DNA of 64,000 bases from Parasediminibacterium sp046546515 (GCF_046546515.1 NZ_JBKHKJ010000009.1:90678-154677); one strand, 5' to 3'. Shown: positions 16,819 through 26,012, counted from the stretch's first letter. The notes: generated by a model not told the origin, from the sequence alone. Numbers and translations: made by a program.

Positions 16819-18021
16819 ATGCAGAAAATAATCAACGACCCGGTATATGGTTTTATCACTATCAACCACCCGCTTATTTTTAATATTATTGCCCACCCTT
16901 ATTTCCAGCGTTTGCGGCGCATACACCAAATGGCATTGGCCTATTTGGTATATCCGGGGGCAGTGCACACAAGGCTGCACCACGCACTAGGGGCTTATCA
17001 TTTAATGTGCAATGCTATTAACGAGTTAAAAGCCAAAGAGGTTGAAATAACCGACGAGGAAGAACTGGCTGCCAAAGCTGCTATTTTGCTGCACGATGTA
17101 GGGCATGGTCCTTTTTCGCACGCACTGGAAGGCCAGTTGCTGCAAGGCGTGCACCACGAGCAAATGAGCCTATATATGATGCAGGCCATGAACGATGATT
17201 TTAATGGGCAATTGTCAACAGCCATTGCTATTTTTACTAATACTTACCCTAAAAAATTCCTGCACCAGTTGGTAAGTGGTCAAATAGATGTGGATAGGAT
17301 GGACTACCTGACAAGGGACAGTTTTTTCACGGGCGTGAGCGAGGGAGTAATTGGCTATGACCGCATTTTGAAAATGCTGACCGTGAAAAACGGCGAGCTG
17401 ATGGTAGAAGAAAAAGGCATATTCAGTATAGAAAAATTCTTAGTGGCAAGGCGGCAAATGTATTGGCAGGTGTACCTGCACAAAACCGTGCTGAGCGCAG
17501 AAATAATGCTGGTAAATATTTTAAAAAGGGCAAGGGTATTGGTATCCAATGGCGACAATAGCCTAGCAATAGGTGGGGCGTTAGACTTTTTCTTGTATGA
17601 ATTTGATGGAACAATAAACAGAGAAATGCTGGATAACTTTTGCCAGCTAGACGATGTTGACTGTTCATTCGCCATGAAACGCTGGGTAAAACACCCCGAC
17701 TTTGTATTGAGCAACCTTTGCAAGCGCATATTGAACCGCGAGCTGTTGAAAATAAAATTGCAAGCAGATCCTTTTGAAAATGATCTAGTAACGAAAAAAG
17801 TAGGGGATGCAGCCAAGAGGCTACAAATAAGCATTGATGATGCTAGTTATTTTGTTTTTACTGGCGAGGCAGACAATACCATGTACAAAATTGGCAACGA
17901 AAAAATAAATATTTTGCTAAAAGATGGCACTGTAAAAGACATTGCCAGTGTGGACAATTCACTGATTCATCAAACTATTTCCGCCCCAATTAAAAAATTC
18001 TACATTTGTTCTTTAGGTTGA
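16819..18021 (+). CDS. HD-domain phosphohydrolase
   Basis: A 400-residue HD-superfamily protein related to dGTPase-like phosphohydrolases. Metal-binding residues are visible: His50 (VHTRLHH), His92-Asp93 (LLHDVGHGPFSH) and the distal Asp in QIDVDRMDYL (around 157-162), so the catalytic set is intact. Its substrate is unknown, with a nucleotide being likely for the family. In Bacteroidota this gene is often directly upstream of lpxD, as here. A TATCTTTA element at 16806-16813 lies only 6 bases before the ATG, which would give a nearly leaderless transcript. Confidence 0.9.
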   Translation: MQKIINDPVYGFITINHPLIFNIIAHPYFQRLRRIHQMALAYLVYPGAVHTRLHHALGAYHLMCNAINELKAKEVEITDEEELAAKAAILLHDVGHGPFSHALEGQLLQGVHHEQMSLYMMQAMNDDFNGQLSTAIAIFTNTYPKKFLHQLVSGQIDVDRMDYLTRDSFFTGVSEGVIGYDRILKMLTVKNGELMVEEKGIFSIEKFLVARRQMYWQVYLHKTVLSAEIMLVNILKRARVLVSNGDNSLAIGGALDFFLYEFDGTINREMLDNFCQLDDVDCSFAMKRWVKHPDFVLSNLCKRILNRELLKIKLQADPFENDLVTKKVGDAAKRLQISIDDASYFVFTGEADNTMYKIGNEKINILLKDGTVKDIASVDNSLIHQTISAPIKKFYICSLG

Positions 18022-18027
18022 TTGTTA

Positions 18028-18225
18028 CTACGCACTACATAGGCACAAAAGGCACATAGATTTCCCATTTGAAAAAAGGGCATATTAGTATAGATTAGGC
18101 CAGCATAGGTTTTAAAATAGGTAGAGTTTACAAAAAAAAAAACGATTTTGAATGGCCTATGTTTGCCTTGATGATAATAGGACAAGTGCATATTTCAGTT
18201 CTCTTACTTGTGGCTATGTGGTAAA
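18028..18225. repeat. Foldback repeat, weaker variant (copy 3)
   Basis: Left arm ACATAGGCACAAAAGGCACA, right arm TTGTGGCTATGTGG, same architecture as the other foldback copies but diverged. It occupies most of the gap between the HD gene and lpxD. Confidence 0.5.
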
Positions 18226-18290
18226 ATACTACCCGAGTAGTAAAAATCAGTGGTATAAAAACGACATCAAATAACTACATTTATAAGAAT

Positions 18291-19325
18291 ATGCGATTTA
18301 CTGCAGCACAAATTGCGATGATGATCAATGGCAAAATAGAAGGAGACGAGAACGCCTCTGTGGCCAGTTTTGGAAAAATTGAAGACGCAACAGAGGGGCA
18401 GCTCGCCTTTTTGTCCAATTTAAAATACGAAGAATTTTTATATACTACAAAAGCCTCTATTGTTATTGTAAACAACAGCTTGGTGCTAAAAGAGCCTACT
18501 TCCGCCACCTTGCTGCGTGTTGCAGATGCCTATTCAGCATTTGCCACGCTGATGCTGAAATATGAGGAAATAGTAAGCCAGCAATTAGTTGGCATACAGC
18601 AGCCTTCTTATATTGCTGAATCGTCCACGGTTGGAAGCAATGTTTTTGTGGCAGCATTTGCCTATATAGGCGAAAATGTTACCATTGGCAACGGGGTAAA
18701 ATTATTTTCCGGGGTAGTTATTGGCAATAATGTTACTATTAGCAACAATACTATTCTACACCCGGGCGTAAAAATTTATCACGATTGTATTATTGGCAGC
18801 AATGTGATTATACATGCGGGCAGCGTTATTGGCAGCGATGGGTTTGGCTTTGCCCCATTGCCCGATGGCAGCTACAAAAAAATACCCCAAATTGGCAATG
18901 TAATTATTGAAGACGATGTAGAAATTGGTGCCAACTGCACCATAGACAGGGCTACTATGGGTTCTACTATAATAAGCAAGGGGGTAAAACTAGACAACCT
19001 AGTACAGATAGCTCATAACGTAGAAATAGGCAACAATACAGTGATGGCTGCCCAAGTTGGGGTAAGCGGAAGCACCAAAGTGGGTAAGAATGTAGTGATT
19101 GGCGGGCAGGCAGGCCTTACAGGGCATATTAATATTGCCGATGGCACAAAAATTAATGCAAAAAGCGGCGTGTCAAAATCTATTAAAACACAAAACACAT
19201 CTGTTACGGGTATGCCAGCAGATAACTTTATGTTTATGAAACGCCTAGAAGCATTGTACAAAAACCTTCCTGAACTGGAAAAAAGGGTAAGGGAACTGGA
19301 GAAAAGGCTGGGAGAGGGGAATTAA
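18291..19325 (+). CDS. lpxD: UDP-3-O-acylglucosamine N-acyltransferase LpxD
   Basis: A 344-residue LpxD that adds the N-linked hydroxyacyl chain in lipid A synthesis. The N-terminal uridine-binding domain (to about 100, GQLAFLSNLKYEEFLYTTKA) is followed by a left-handed beta-helix of hexapeptide repeats, IGSDGFGFAP at 180-189, IDRATMGSTII at 218-228, and the catalytic His242 in QIAHNVEIG, then a C-terminal helix. The enzyme looks complete and cytoplasmic. The usual partners lpxC-fabZ and lpxA, which commonly follow in Bacteroidota, are not found in this window. Confidence 0.95.
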   Translation: MRFTAAQIAMMINGKIEGDENASVASFGKIEDATEGQLAFLSNLKYEEFLYTTKASIVIVNNSLVLKEPTSATLLRVADAYSAFATLMLKYEEIVSQQLVGIQQPSYIAESSTVGSNVFVAAFAYIGENVTIGNGVKLFSGVVIGNNVTISNNTILHPGVKIYHDCIIGSNVIIHAGSVIGSDGFGFAPLPDGSYKKIPQIGNVIIEDDVEIGANCTIDRATMGSTIISKGVKLDNLVQIAHNVEIGNNTVMAAQVGVSGSTKVGKNVVIGGQAGLTGHINIADGTKINAKSGVSKSIKTQNTSVTGMPADNFMFMKRLEALYKNLPELEKRVRELEKRLGEGN

Positions 19326-19377
19326 TAGCAATTGCTAATATAGTTCGGTATTATTTTCATTTCATAATTGGTGTATT

Positions 19378-19758
19378 ATGGGGTTAGTTTATTCTTTCAT
19401 AACGCTTTCAAACCCTGTAAAAACAGAATTACAGCCATTAGTTACCAAATGTTTGGTTGATACGGGGGCTACCTATTTGGTATTGCCTCACCATATAGCC
19501 ATCCAGCTTCAATTAGTTACGCTTGAAACCAGAGAAGCAACCATAGCGGATGTAAGTTCACGCAGTGTTCCTTATGTCGGCCCTGTAAAAGTAAGCTTTG
19601 AGAACAGGAGTTGTTTTGTTGGGGCTATTATCATGGGCGACGAGGTATTGCTTGGGGCAGTGCCCATGGAAGACATGTATTTGATAGTGCAGCCAAAATC
19701 GCTAAAACTAAGCGTGAACCTCGAAAGCCCCAATATTGCAAGGGGGTATGCAAAATAA
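19378..19758 (+). CDS. Clan AA retropepsin-like aspartic protease
   Basis: A 126-residue single-domain protein with the active-site motif DTGAT at 28-32 (KCLVDTGATYLVLP) and the second hydrophobic motif VLLGAVPMEDMYLIV at about 97-111. This is the small, homodimeric-type bacterial retropepsin-like family (clan AA). No signal peptide, so cytoplasmic. Substrates are unknown for this family. It lies 52 bases behind lpxD on the same strand and faces gpsA convergently. Confidence 0.85.
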   Translation: MGLVYSFITLSNPVKTELQPLVTKCLVDTGATYLVLPHHIAIQLQLVTLETREATIADVSSRSVPYVGPVKVSFENRSCFVGAIIMGDEVLLGAVPMEDMYLIVQPKSLKLSVNLESPNIARGYAK

Positions 19759-19769
19759 ATTGCTACACT

Positions 19770-20783
19770 TCATACCAATGACCCCTCTATCAGCTTAAAC
19801 CCCTCACCCACAGGAAGCTGCTCCCACAATATCTGGTAAATAGCGGTGGCTATAGGCATTGCTGCCTGCACTAGCTCGTTGGCTTTGTAAATGCACTTGC
19901 TGGCGTTGTAACCCTCGGCTACCATATTCAGTTCTAGTTGGGCGGCGGTAACGCTGTAGCCTTTGCCAATCATATTGCCAAAAGTCCTGTTTCGGCTATA
20001 TAGCGAATAGCAAGTTACCAACAAGTCACCTAGGTAAACAGAAGCAGAATAATTAATATTCCTTTGCTCTTCCTCACTTTCTTTGTCCCATACCATTTTT
20101 TTGCAAAAACCGGCCATTTCATGGGCGCAGTTGGCTATATATACACTTAAAAAATTATCGCCATACTCTAATCCATGGGCAATACCCGCACCAAGTGCAT
20201 AAATATTTTTTAATACAGCGGCATATTGAACGCCTAATATATCGTGGTTTACTTTTGTCTTGATATATTCCGTGGCAAAGCTTTTCGCAATTTGTGCTGC
20301 AAATGCTTCATCTATGCCCGAAAAAGTAAGGTAAGAAAGTTTTTCCGAAGCCACTTCCTCTGCATGGCATGGGCCTAGCACAGTAAAATAATCCTCAATT
20401 GCTACATTGAAATTTTCCAGCAAATATTCATTCAGCAACTGGTTGGTATCGGGCAAAATACCTTTTATGGCCGATACTATTTTTTTGCCAATGAAAGCAT
20501 CCTTAGGCAAAACCGCTAAAGCATCAATGGTATATGCAGAAGGTATGGCAATAACTAGTATATCTGACTGCGCCACCACTTCTTCTATATTATTGTTTAA
20601 AAGCAGTTGGTGGGTATCAAAATAGGCAGCCCCCAAGTAATGCGGGTTGTGTTTCCTTTTTTTGATGGCCGCAATGGTATTACTATTCCTAATCCACCAG
20701 TGGATTTTATTCCCATTGTCGGTCAATATCTTAGCCAATGCTGTTGCCCAGCTGCCGCTTCCTATTATTCCAAATTGAGTCAT
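19770..20783 (-). CDS. gpsA: NAD(P)H-dependent glycerol-3-phosphate dehydrogenase
   Basis: A 337-residue enzyme that reduces dihydroxyacetone phosphate to glycerol-3-phosphate for phospholipid synthesis. The nucleotide-binding motif GSGSWATALA is at 8-17, the SAIKGI and GPCHAEEVA motifs follow, and the catalytic Lys lies in AAVLKNIYALGAGIAHGL. Length is typical. The start codon overlaps the stop of the adaptor gene by one base (TGATG), so translation is coupled to it, an odd pairing of a lipid enzyme with an efflux gene. Confidence 0.95.
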   Translation of the reverse strand: MTQFGIIGSGSWATALAKILTDNGNKIHWWIRNSNTIAAIKKRKHNPHYLGAAYFDTHQLLLNNNIEEVVAQSDILVIAIPSAYTIDALAVLPKDAFIGKKIVSAIKGILPDTNQLLNEYLLENFNVAIEDYFTVLGPCHAEEVASEKLSYLTFSGIDEAFAAQIAKSFATEYIKTKVNHDILGVQYAAVLKNIYALGAGIAHGLEYGDNFLSVYIANCAHEMAGFCKKMVWDKESEEEQRNINYSASVYLGDLLVTCYSLYSRNRTFGNMIGKGYSVTAAQLELNMVAEGYNASKCIYKANELVQAAMPIATAIYQILWEQLPVGEGFKLIEGSLV

Positions 20784-22144
20784 CAGTCCTTCTTCTTATC
20801 GTCTTCGTATAATTTTTCTTTTGGCACTACTTTTACCTTGTCGCCCGTTTTTATGGTCTTGCTTATCAGTGTGTATGGGGCTACAATTACCTCATCGCCT
20901 TTTTGCAGCCCTTCTATGATTTCTATTTTGTTAATATCCTGTATCCCAGTTTTTACCTTTACTTTTTTTACGGTACCGTCTTTCTGCAACACAAAAACTA
21001 CTTCGTCAAACCCTTCATCGGCAGTAACAGATTTTTTGGCATCTGTAGTTGCCTCGGAATTGTCATCTTTCTTGTCTGCCTTCGTTTTTTCAGGCTTGTT
21101 GCTGCGGGTAGTAACGGCATTCAGCGGCACAGACAATACTCCCACTTTCGTTTTTGTTTGAATATCGGCACTGGCACTCATATTGGGCCTGAAAGGGAAG
21201 CTTTTGCCAGGTATTATCAAGTCTTTATAACTATCCAGCAGCAAGCGGATATGCACTTTGTATTCCGTAACATCGGTAGTGCTAGAAGTAAGGCTCGTAG
21301 TTGGGTTTGCAATTTTATATACAAGCCCCTTGAATTTACGGCCTGTGTAGGCATCCACTTCTATCAATGCCGAATCGCCAATTTTCACTTTGGGTATATC
21401 GTTTTCCCCCACATCTACCCTTACTTCTATGCTGCCCAAGTCGGCAATACGCATCATCTCTGTACCTACGTTAAAACTGTTTCCTGCCACCCGCTCGCCT
21501 TTTTCAATGGCTAGCAAGCTGATTACCCCATCCATCGGGGCGGTAATAATGGTACGGCTAATGTCCTTGTCTGCTTTGGCCAGCTGGGCTTTGTTGCCTA
21601 AAATATTAGCCTGGCCACTTTTAAGCCCTTCTTGTGCAGCAAGGTAGTTGGCTTGTGCAGCTAAATAAGTTTGCTGTGCAGTTTCAAATTCCGATTGGGC
21701 TATTACTTTGTCTTTCAACAGCCTTTGCTGGCGGTCGTAGTTGGCTTTTGCTTGGTCTAGCGTGGCTTTCAAGCCCACAATGCTGGCGGCAGAGTTGCCA
21801 AGCTGCGCCTGTGCTTGGGTGAGGCCAGCGGCCACTTGGTCCCGTTGTGTAGCATATATGTCGGCATAAATTTTTGCCAGCACTTTGCCTTTTTTCACGG
21901 TGTCGCCTTCGCTTACATATAAGTCAGTTACCTCACCGCTTATATCTGGGCTTATTTTCACCTCGACTTCTGGGTACACCTTGCCGCTTGCATTTACTGT
22001 TTCAGTAATGGTGCGTACCTGTGCTTTTTCAGTGGCTACAAGCACGCCTTCTTCTTTGCCTATAATACCCGCTTTCTTCAACCCAAACAAAACGCTTGTT
22101 ACCAGCACCACCCCAACTATTATCCAGATTAATGTTTTATTCAT
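20783..22144 (-). CDS. Periplasmic adaptor (HlyD/MacA-type membrane fusion protein)
   Basis: A 453-residue membrane fusion protein: one N-terminal membrane segment (LIWIIVGVVLVTSVLFGL), a lipoyl-like half (DISGEVTDLYVSEGDTVKKG), a long alpha-hairpin rich in Gln and Ala (about 100-200), the second lipoyl half (APMDGVISLLAIEKGERVAG) and a beta-barrel domain. The C-terminal part holds a lysine-rich, low-complexity insert (about 365-390). It should bridge an inner-membrane transporter to the TolC protein encoded upstream. No inner-membrane ABC or RND partner is next to it. Confidence 0.9.
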   Translation of the reverse strand: MNKTLIWIIVGVVLVTSVLFGLKKAGIIGKEEGVLVATEKAQVRTITETVNASGKVYPEVEVKISPDISGEVTDLYVSEGDTVKKGKVLAKIYADIYATQRDQVAAGLTQAQAQLGNSAASIVGLKATLDQAKANYDRQQRLLKDKVIAQSEFETAQQTYLAAQANYLAAQEGLKSGQANILGNKAQLAKADKDISRTIITAPMDGVISLLAIEKGERVAGNSFNVGTEMMRIADLGSIEVRVDVGENDIPKVKIGDSALIEVDAYTGRKFKGLVYKIANPTTSLTSSTTDVTEYKVHIRLLLDSYKDLIIPGKSFPFRPNMSASADIQTKTKVGVLSVPLNAVTTRSNKPEKTKADKKDDNSEATTDAKKSVTADEGFDEVVFVLQKDGTVKKVKVKTGIQDINKIEIIEGLQKGDEVIVAPYTLISKTIKTGDKVKVVPKEKLYEDDKKKD

Positions 22145-22222
22145 TGTAATTTTTTTGTCGTAAGTAAAAATCGCGAGTGTGCGGGAGTTGATCGGAAAAT
22201 AAAGGCAGTTTATAGACAGTTA

Positions 22223-22266
22223 AACGGGAATCGCAAGTCATCGGCAACCAACTTGCGATTCCCGTT
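22223..22266. repeat. Perfect 16-bp hairpin between tolC-like and adaptor genes
   Basis: AACGGGAATCGCAAGT pairs with ACTTGCGATTCCCGTT around a 12-base loop. No T-run follows on the minus strand, so it may be an intra-operon processing or stability hairpin rather than a terminator. Confidence 0.7.
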
Positions 22267-22290
22267 CAACTCTCGCCTAACTACTGTTTC

Positions 22291-23742
22291 TTACAATTTC
22301 AGCCCCTGCCCTTTGTAAAATTCCAGCAATTTCATTTTAAAGATATAATCATATTCGTTACTGGCCTGTTGCAACTTGGCACGCAACAAATTATTTTGAT
22401 TGGTCAATAAGTCTAAGGTACTCAACAAGCCTACATCATACCTTTTTGTAGCAAAATCATAGGCTTTTTGGTTGCTTTCCACGCTTTTCTTGCCAGCATT
22501 CAATTTTTGCAAGGCGGAAATGGCATTGGTATAAGAAGTAAAAATATTTTGCTTCAATGTATTGTCCGCACCTTCCTTGTTCAGCAATTGTGTTTTATAG
22601 TTCAGCTTCGATTGTTCATAAGCTATCCGGTACTGCCCATTGTTGAAAATAGGAACGCTAAGGCTAAAACCAACGGTTTGGCCAAAGTTATTGCTTAGTT
22701 GGTTGCCATAACCTTCCCACAATTGCCCAAAGCTGCGTTTGGACTGAGTAATTGTGGCATTTGGGGTAGCAACAGTGTATGTATTGCTACCAATAGTAAC
22801 TAAATCGCCATTGGGTACATAGCCGTTGAAACTGTAACCATATTTTTTAAAGGCATTGTAAAAATTGCTTGCTAGGTTCACCCCAAGGCTAAGCGTAGGG
22901 TACATTTGGGCTTTGTACACTTGTATGTTTTTGTCGGCAGCTTTTATACGCAAGTCGTTGCCTTTTTGCAATGGCTGGTTGCCCAAAGCCAATTGGTACA
23001 CAGCTTGTGGCTGCAACTCTGCCAAAGGCAATACAGGTATATTGCTTGCTTCGGGTATTACCACTTCAAAAGGTGCAGCCGCATCTAGGTTTAGCACGCC
23101 TTTTAAGGCCAGCACATTCTGTTCAAAAGTTGTTTGAGTGGTTATATAAGTGCTGCTGTCGTTGGCCAATTGTGCTTCCAGTTCTACTTGGTTCAGTTCT
23201 GGCAATGCGCCGGCTAGCACTTTTTTTTGTGTAATATCCAATTGAGCTTTTGTCTGGGTTATTTGTACCTGGCTAATGGTTACTTGCTCTTTTGCTGCCA
23301 GTACTTGCAGGTAATAAGTGCAAACGCTTAGGGCGGCATCGCTGGCAGCTTTTTGTACATCCATCAAAGCAGCCTGTGCGCTAAACTGGGCATAGTCAAC
23401 AGTATTCTTTAATCGGTTGAAATTATATACCTGTATGCCGCTTTGCAATTGTATGTTTTGGTAAAGCGACTGCACATCGCTGTAAATATTGGTAGTTCGG
23501 TCTATTGAGCGGCCAAACTGAGTGCCCAAGCCAGAGGATAAACTTGCATTGGGGTATTTGGCCAACTGTGCCTGCTTTAGCTGCAAGGCAGCAATGCGCG
23601 CCTGCACATCGGCTTGCTTCACGGAGATATTGTTTTTCATTGCGTAATCAACGCAACGGCGCAAGTCCCACTTGCCAGTATTGTCCTGTGCGGTGGCTTC
23701 AAGGGTTATGATGATAAAGGAGAGATATAATATGCGTCTCAT
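22291..23742 (-). CDS. TolC-family outer-membrane efflux protein
   Basis: A 483-residue outer-membrane channel protein with a signal peptide cleaved after TLEATAQ. The two internal OEP repeats are visible: a first half with LRRCVDYAMKNNISVKQADVQ and a second half with NQPLQKGNDLRIKAADKNIQVYKA, each followed by helical, Gln/Ala-rich stretches, and a C-terminal DLLTNQNNLLRAKLQQASNEYDY. It forms the trans-periplasmic exit duct and works with the adaptor encoded downstream. The cargo is not indicated. Confidence 0.92.
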   Translation of the reverse strand: MRRILYLSFIIITLEATAQDNTGKWDLRRCVDYAMKNNISVKQADVQARIAALQLKQAQLAKYPNASLSSGLGTQFGRSIDRTTNIYSDVQSLYQNIQLQSGIQVYNFNRLKNTVDYAQFSAQAALMDVQKAASDAALSVCTYYLQVLAAKEQVTISQVQITQTKAQLDITQKKVLAGALPELNQVELEAQLANDSSTYITTQTTFEQNVLALKGVLNLDAAAPFEVVIPEASNIPVLPLAELQPQAVYQLALGNQPLQKGNDLRIKAADKNIQVYKAQMYPTLSLGVNLASNFYNAFKKYGYSFNGYVPNGDLVTIGSNTYTVATPNATITQSKRSFGQLWEGYGNQLSNNFGQTVGFSLSVPIFNNGQYRIAYEQSKLNYKTQLLNKEGADNTLKQNIFTSYTNAISALQKLNAGKKSVESNQKAYDFATKRYDVGLLSTLDLLTNQNNLLRAKLQQASNEYDYIFKMKLLEFYKGQGLKL

Positions 23743-23788
23743 AATTACTCAAAAATAAACGAAACACTTTGATGTTAGCAAAAAATTA

Positions 23789-23851
23789 TGCCCCCATTCC
23801 CTAAAGGGGTGCTAGCTAACGCCTCCTTAACGCCCCTTTAGGGGATGGGGG
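23789..23851. repeat. CCCCTAAAGGGG-type inverted repeat
   Basis: CCCCCATTCCCTAAAGGGG and CCCCTTTAGGGGATGGGGG are separated by about 22 bases and pair almost completely. It lies between serS and the tolC-like gene. A related CCCCCTTTAGGGGGTTGGGGG occurs at 55664-55685. Confidence 0.75.
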
Positions 23852-23859
23852 TATCAGGT

Positions 23860-25131
23860 TCACACAATCACCCTGCCACCAAAATAGCTATGCAGCACTG
23901 CTGGCAACACTATGCCCTCTGCTGTTTGGTTGTTTTCTAGCAAGCAAGCCACTATCCGCGGCAAAGCAAGGGAGCTACCATTGAGGGTATGTGCCAACTG
24001 GGTTTTATTGTTACCGTCTTTAAACCTGCATTTCATCCTGTTGGTTTGGAAGTTTTCAAAATTGCTTACGCTGCTCACTTCCAGCCAACGTTTTTGGGCG
24101 GCGCTATAAACTTCAAAGTCGTAGGTAATGGCACTGGCAAAGCCCATGTCGCCGCCACACAAACGCAAGATGCGGTAAGGCAGTTGCAAAGCATTTAGCA
24201 AAGCCTCTACGTGGGCAACCATCTCGTCTAGAACGGCATAGCTTTTGTCGGGATGGGTTATTTGTATTATTTCTACTTTCTCAAACTGGTGTACCCTGTT
24301 TAGCCCACGCACATCTTTGCCATAGCTGCCTGCCTCCCTGCGGAAACAAGGGCTGTAGGCCGTCATTTTTACTGGCAAATCTTCTTCCTTCAAAATAGTA
24401 TCCCTATATACGTTTGTAACAGGCACTTCCGCCGTAGGTATCAGGTATAGCTTGTCTTCCGTGGCATGGTACATTTGCCCTTCCTTGTCTGGCAACTGAC
24501 CCGTGGCAAATGCGCTTTGCTCGTTCACCATAAAGGGCGGCAGGTATTCTAAATAGCCAGCATTGGTATTGAAATCTAGGAAATATTGCACCAAGCTGCG
24601 TTGTAGTTTTGCCCCCTTGCCTGTGTAAAAAGGGAAACCGCTGCCGGTAACTTTATTACCTAGTTCAAAGTTGGCGAGTTTGTATTTTTCCAGTAAAAAC
24701 CAATGTTCTACTGCTTTGTCATAAAGGGTAGGGATACTACCACCTTGCCTTACCACCACATTTTCCTCGGGTGTTTTGCCAATAGGCACTTCCTGGGCAG
24801 GCAGGTTGGGCAACTGCACCAATGCTTCGTACAGTTCTTTTTCTACGGCGGCCAACTTTTCTGCAAGCAGGGTTGACTGTTCCTTAAAACCAGCCACCTG
24901 CGCTTTGGCGGCTTCGGCTTCTTCTTTTTTGCCTTGCCCCATTAGCTTGCCTATTTCCTTAGAGGCGGCATTAATGCCAGCTTGTGCAGTATCGTATCCT
25001 ACTTGTATGCTTTTTCTTTCATCGTCTAGTGAAACAATGGCATCTACCAGTTCCAGTTGCTTAAAATTTTTTACTCCCAAACGTCCTTTTGCCCATTCTG
25101 GGTTATTCCTCAACACGCTTACCTGTAACAT
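23860..25131 (-). CDS. serS: Seryl-tRNA synthetase
   Basis: A 423-residue class II synthetase that charges tRNA-Ser. The N-terminal two-helix coiled-coil arm (about 1-105) is present. Motif 2 is FRREAGSYGKDVRGLNRVHQ (about 255-275), and motif 3 with its Arg is in LNGSSLALPRIVACLLENNQ (near 385-405). Length is typical. Start ATG at 25131 gives MLQVSVLRNNPEWAKGRL, matching family N-termini. Confidence 0.97.
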   Translation of the reverse strand: MLQVSVLRNNPEWAKGRLGVKNFKQLELVDAIVSLDDERKSIQVGYDTAQAGINAASKEIGKLMGQGKKEEAEAAKAQVAGFKEQSTLLAEKLAAVEKELYEALVQLPNLPAQEVPIGKTPEENVVVRQGGSIPTLYDKAVEHWFLLEKYKLANFELGNKVTGSGFPFYTGKGAKLQRSLVQYFLDFNTNAGYLEYLPPFMVNEQSAFATGQLPDKEGQMYHATEDKLYLIPTAEVPVTNVYRDTILKEEDLPVKMTAYSPCFRREAGSYGKDVRGLNRVHQFEKVEIIQITHPDKSYAVLDEMVAHVEALLNALQLPYRILRLCGGDMGFASAITYDFEVYSAAQKRWLEVSSVSNFENFQTNRMKCRFKDGNNKTQLAHTLNGSSLALPRIVACLLENNQTAEGIVLPAVLHSYFGGRVIV

Positions 25132-25385
25132 AAATCTAGTTTACAATTTCGGCAAATATAGATTGTACAGGATTTTGAATTTTAAATTTTGGTAGGGAGC
25201 AAGGGAAAATTTAACCAAAAAGCACACTGAGAAAAATTGCATCATTTTTAGCAAATAGATTGTACATAAAGAACAAAAATCAAAAGGGCAAAACCAAATT
25301 TTTTATACACTTCAATTTAGTTATTAAGCAGCAGTTCCGATAAAATCTTCTTATTTTGCGCTAGGTATTAATAAATGGCAGTATT

Positions 25386-25592
25386 ATGAAATTATTATTA
25401 GAGATAAAAGATGAAAAAGCAGATTTTATAATGGAATTGCTGCGTAATTTTTCTTTTGTGAAAGCAGAAACGATAAGCCAAGAAAAAAAGGAATTTTTGC
25501 GCGAACTAAAAGGAGCGGTGGAGGAAGTAAAGCTTGCCAAACTAGGAAAAATTAAACTTAAACCAATTGAGCAGTTAATTGATGAGTTATAA
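25386..25592 (+). CDS. Antitoxin of TA module 1
   Basis: A 68-residue protein starting MKLLLEIKDEKADFIMELLR. It shares layout and residues with the proteins at 36672-36878 and 63654-63860: a short beta-helix opening with a D-x-K-A motif, an invariant AVEE(V/M)K core, and a basic-then-acidic tail ending in (D/N)(E/G)L. It overlaps the toxin gene by 11 bases (ATGAGTTATAA), standard for type II pairs. No DNA-binding fold is obvious by eye. The antitoxin role is inferred from position. Confidence 0.8.
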   Translation: MKLLLEIKDEKADFIMELLRNFSFVKAETISQEKKEFLRELKGAVEEVKLAKLGKIKLKPIEQLIDEL

Positions 25593-25908
25593 TATTGAAG
25601 CTACCTCTTTCTTTGAAAAACAACTAAAGCGGCTGGTGAAAAAATTCCCATCGCTAAAGAATGAATTTATCCAACTTATAGCATCGCTAAAAGAAAATCC
25701 CGAACAGGGTAAATCTTTAGGAAATAATTGCTATAAGATAAGAATTTCTATTGCGTCTAAAAATAAAGGCAAATCAGGTGGTGCAAGAGTTATTACATGT
25801 GTGCAAATCATCCAAACTAAAATTTACCTTCTTTCCATTTATGACAAGTCTGAACAATCAGACATTACCGATAAAGATTTGGATAACCTACTCTCTCAAT
25901 TACCATGA
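25582..25908 (+). CDS. RelE/ParE-superfamily toxin of TA module 1
   Basis: A 108-residue RelE-like protein. I chose the ATG at 25582 (MSYNIEATSFFEKQLKRL) rather than the TTG at 25579 because both paralogs start at this position. Conserved features are FEKxxKxLxKKxPSLK, LKENPxQG, NNCYKIRISIASKxKGKSGGARVIT with the basic residues expected of a ribosome-dependent RNase, and YLLSIYDKSEQ. It lies between serS and hisS on the opposite strand. mRNA cleavage is the family's usual activity but is not shown here. Confidence 0.88.
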   Translation: MSYNIEATSFFEKQLKRLVKKFPSLKNEFIQLIASLKENPEQGKSLGNNCYKIRISIASKNKGKSGGARVITCVQIIQTKIYLLSIYDKSEQSDITDKDLDNLLSQLP

Positions 25909-25916
25909 TTAATTAA

Positions 25917-26012
25917 ACCCAGATTTTCCTGTTGAAATCTATTGCAAGCGCCAACTACTTCAAACACAAGCATTTGAGCCTTTTATAACGAAGTCAACTG
26001 CAAAATCTGGGT
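25917..26012. repeat. Inverted repeat with 74-base loop between toxin 1 and hisS
   Basis: ACCCAGATTTT (25917-25927) pairs with AAAATCTGGGT (26002-26012), the latter overlapping the hisS stop. The genes converge here, so it may act as a terminator for both, or the loop may be an inserted piece. Confidence 0.5.
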
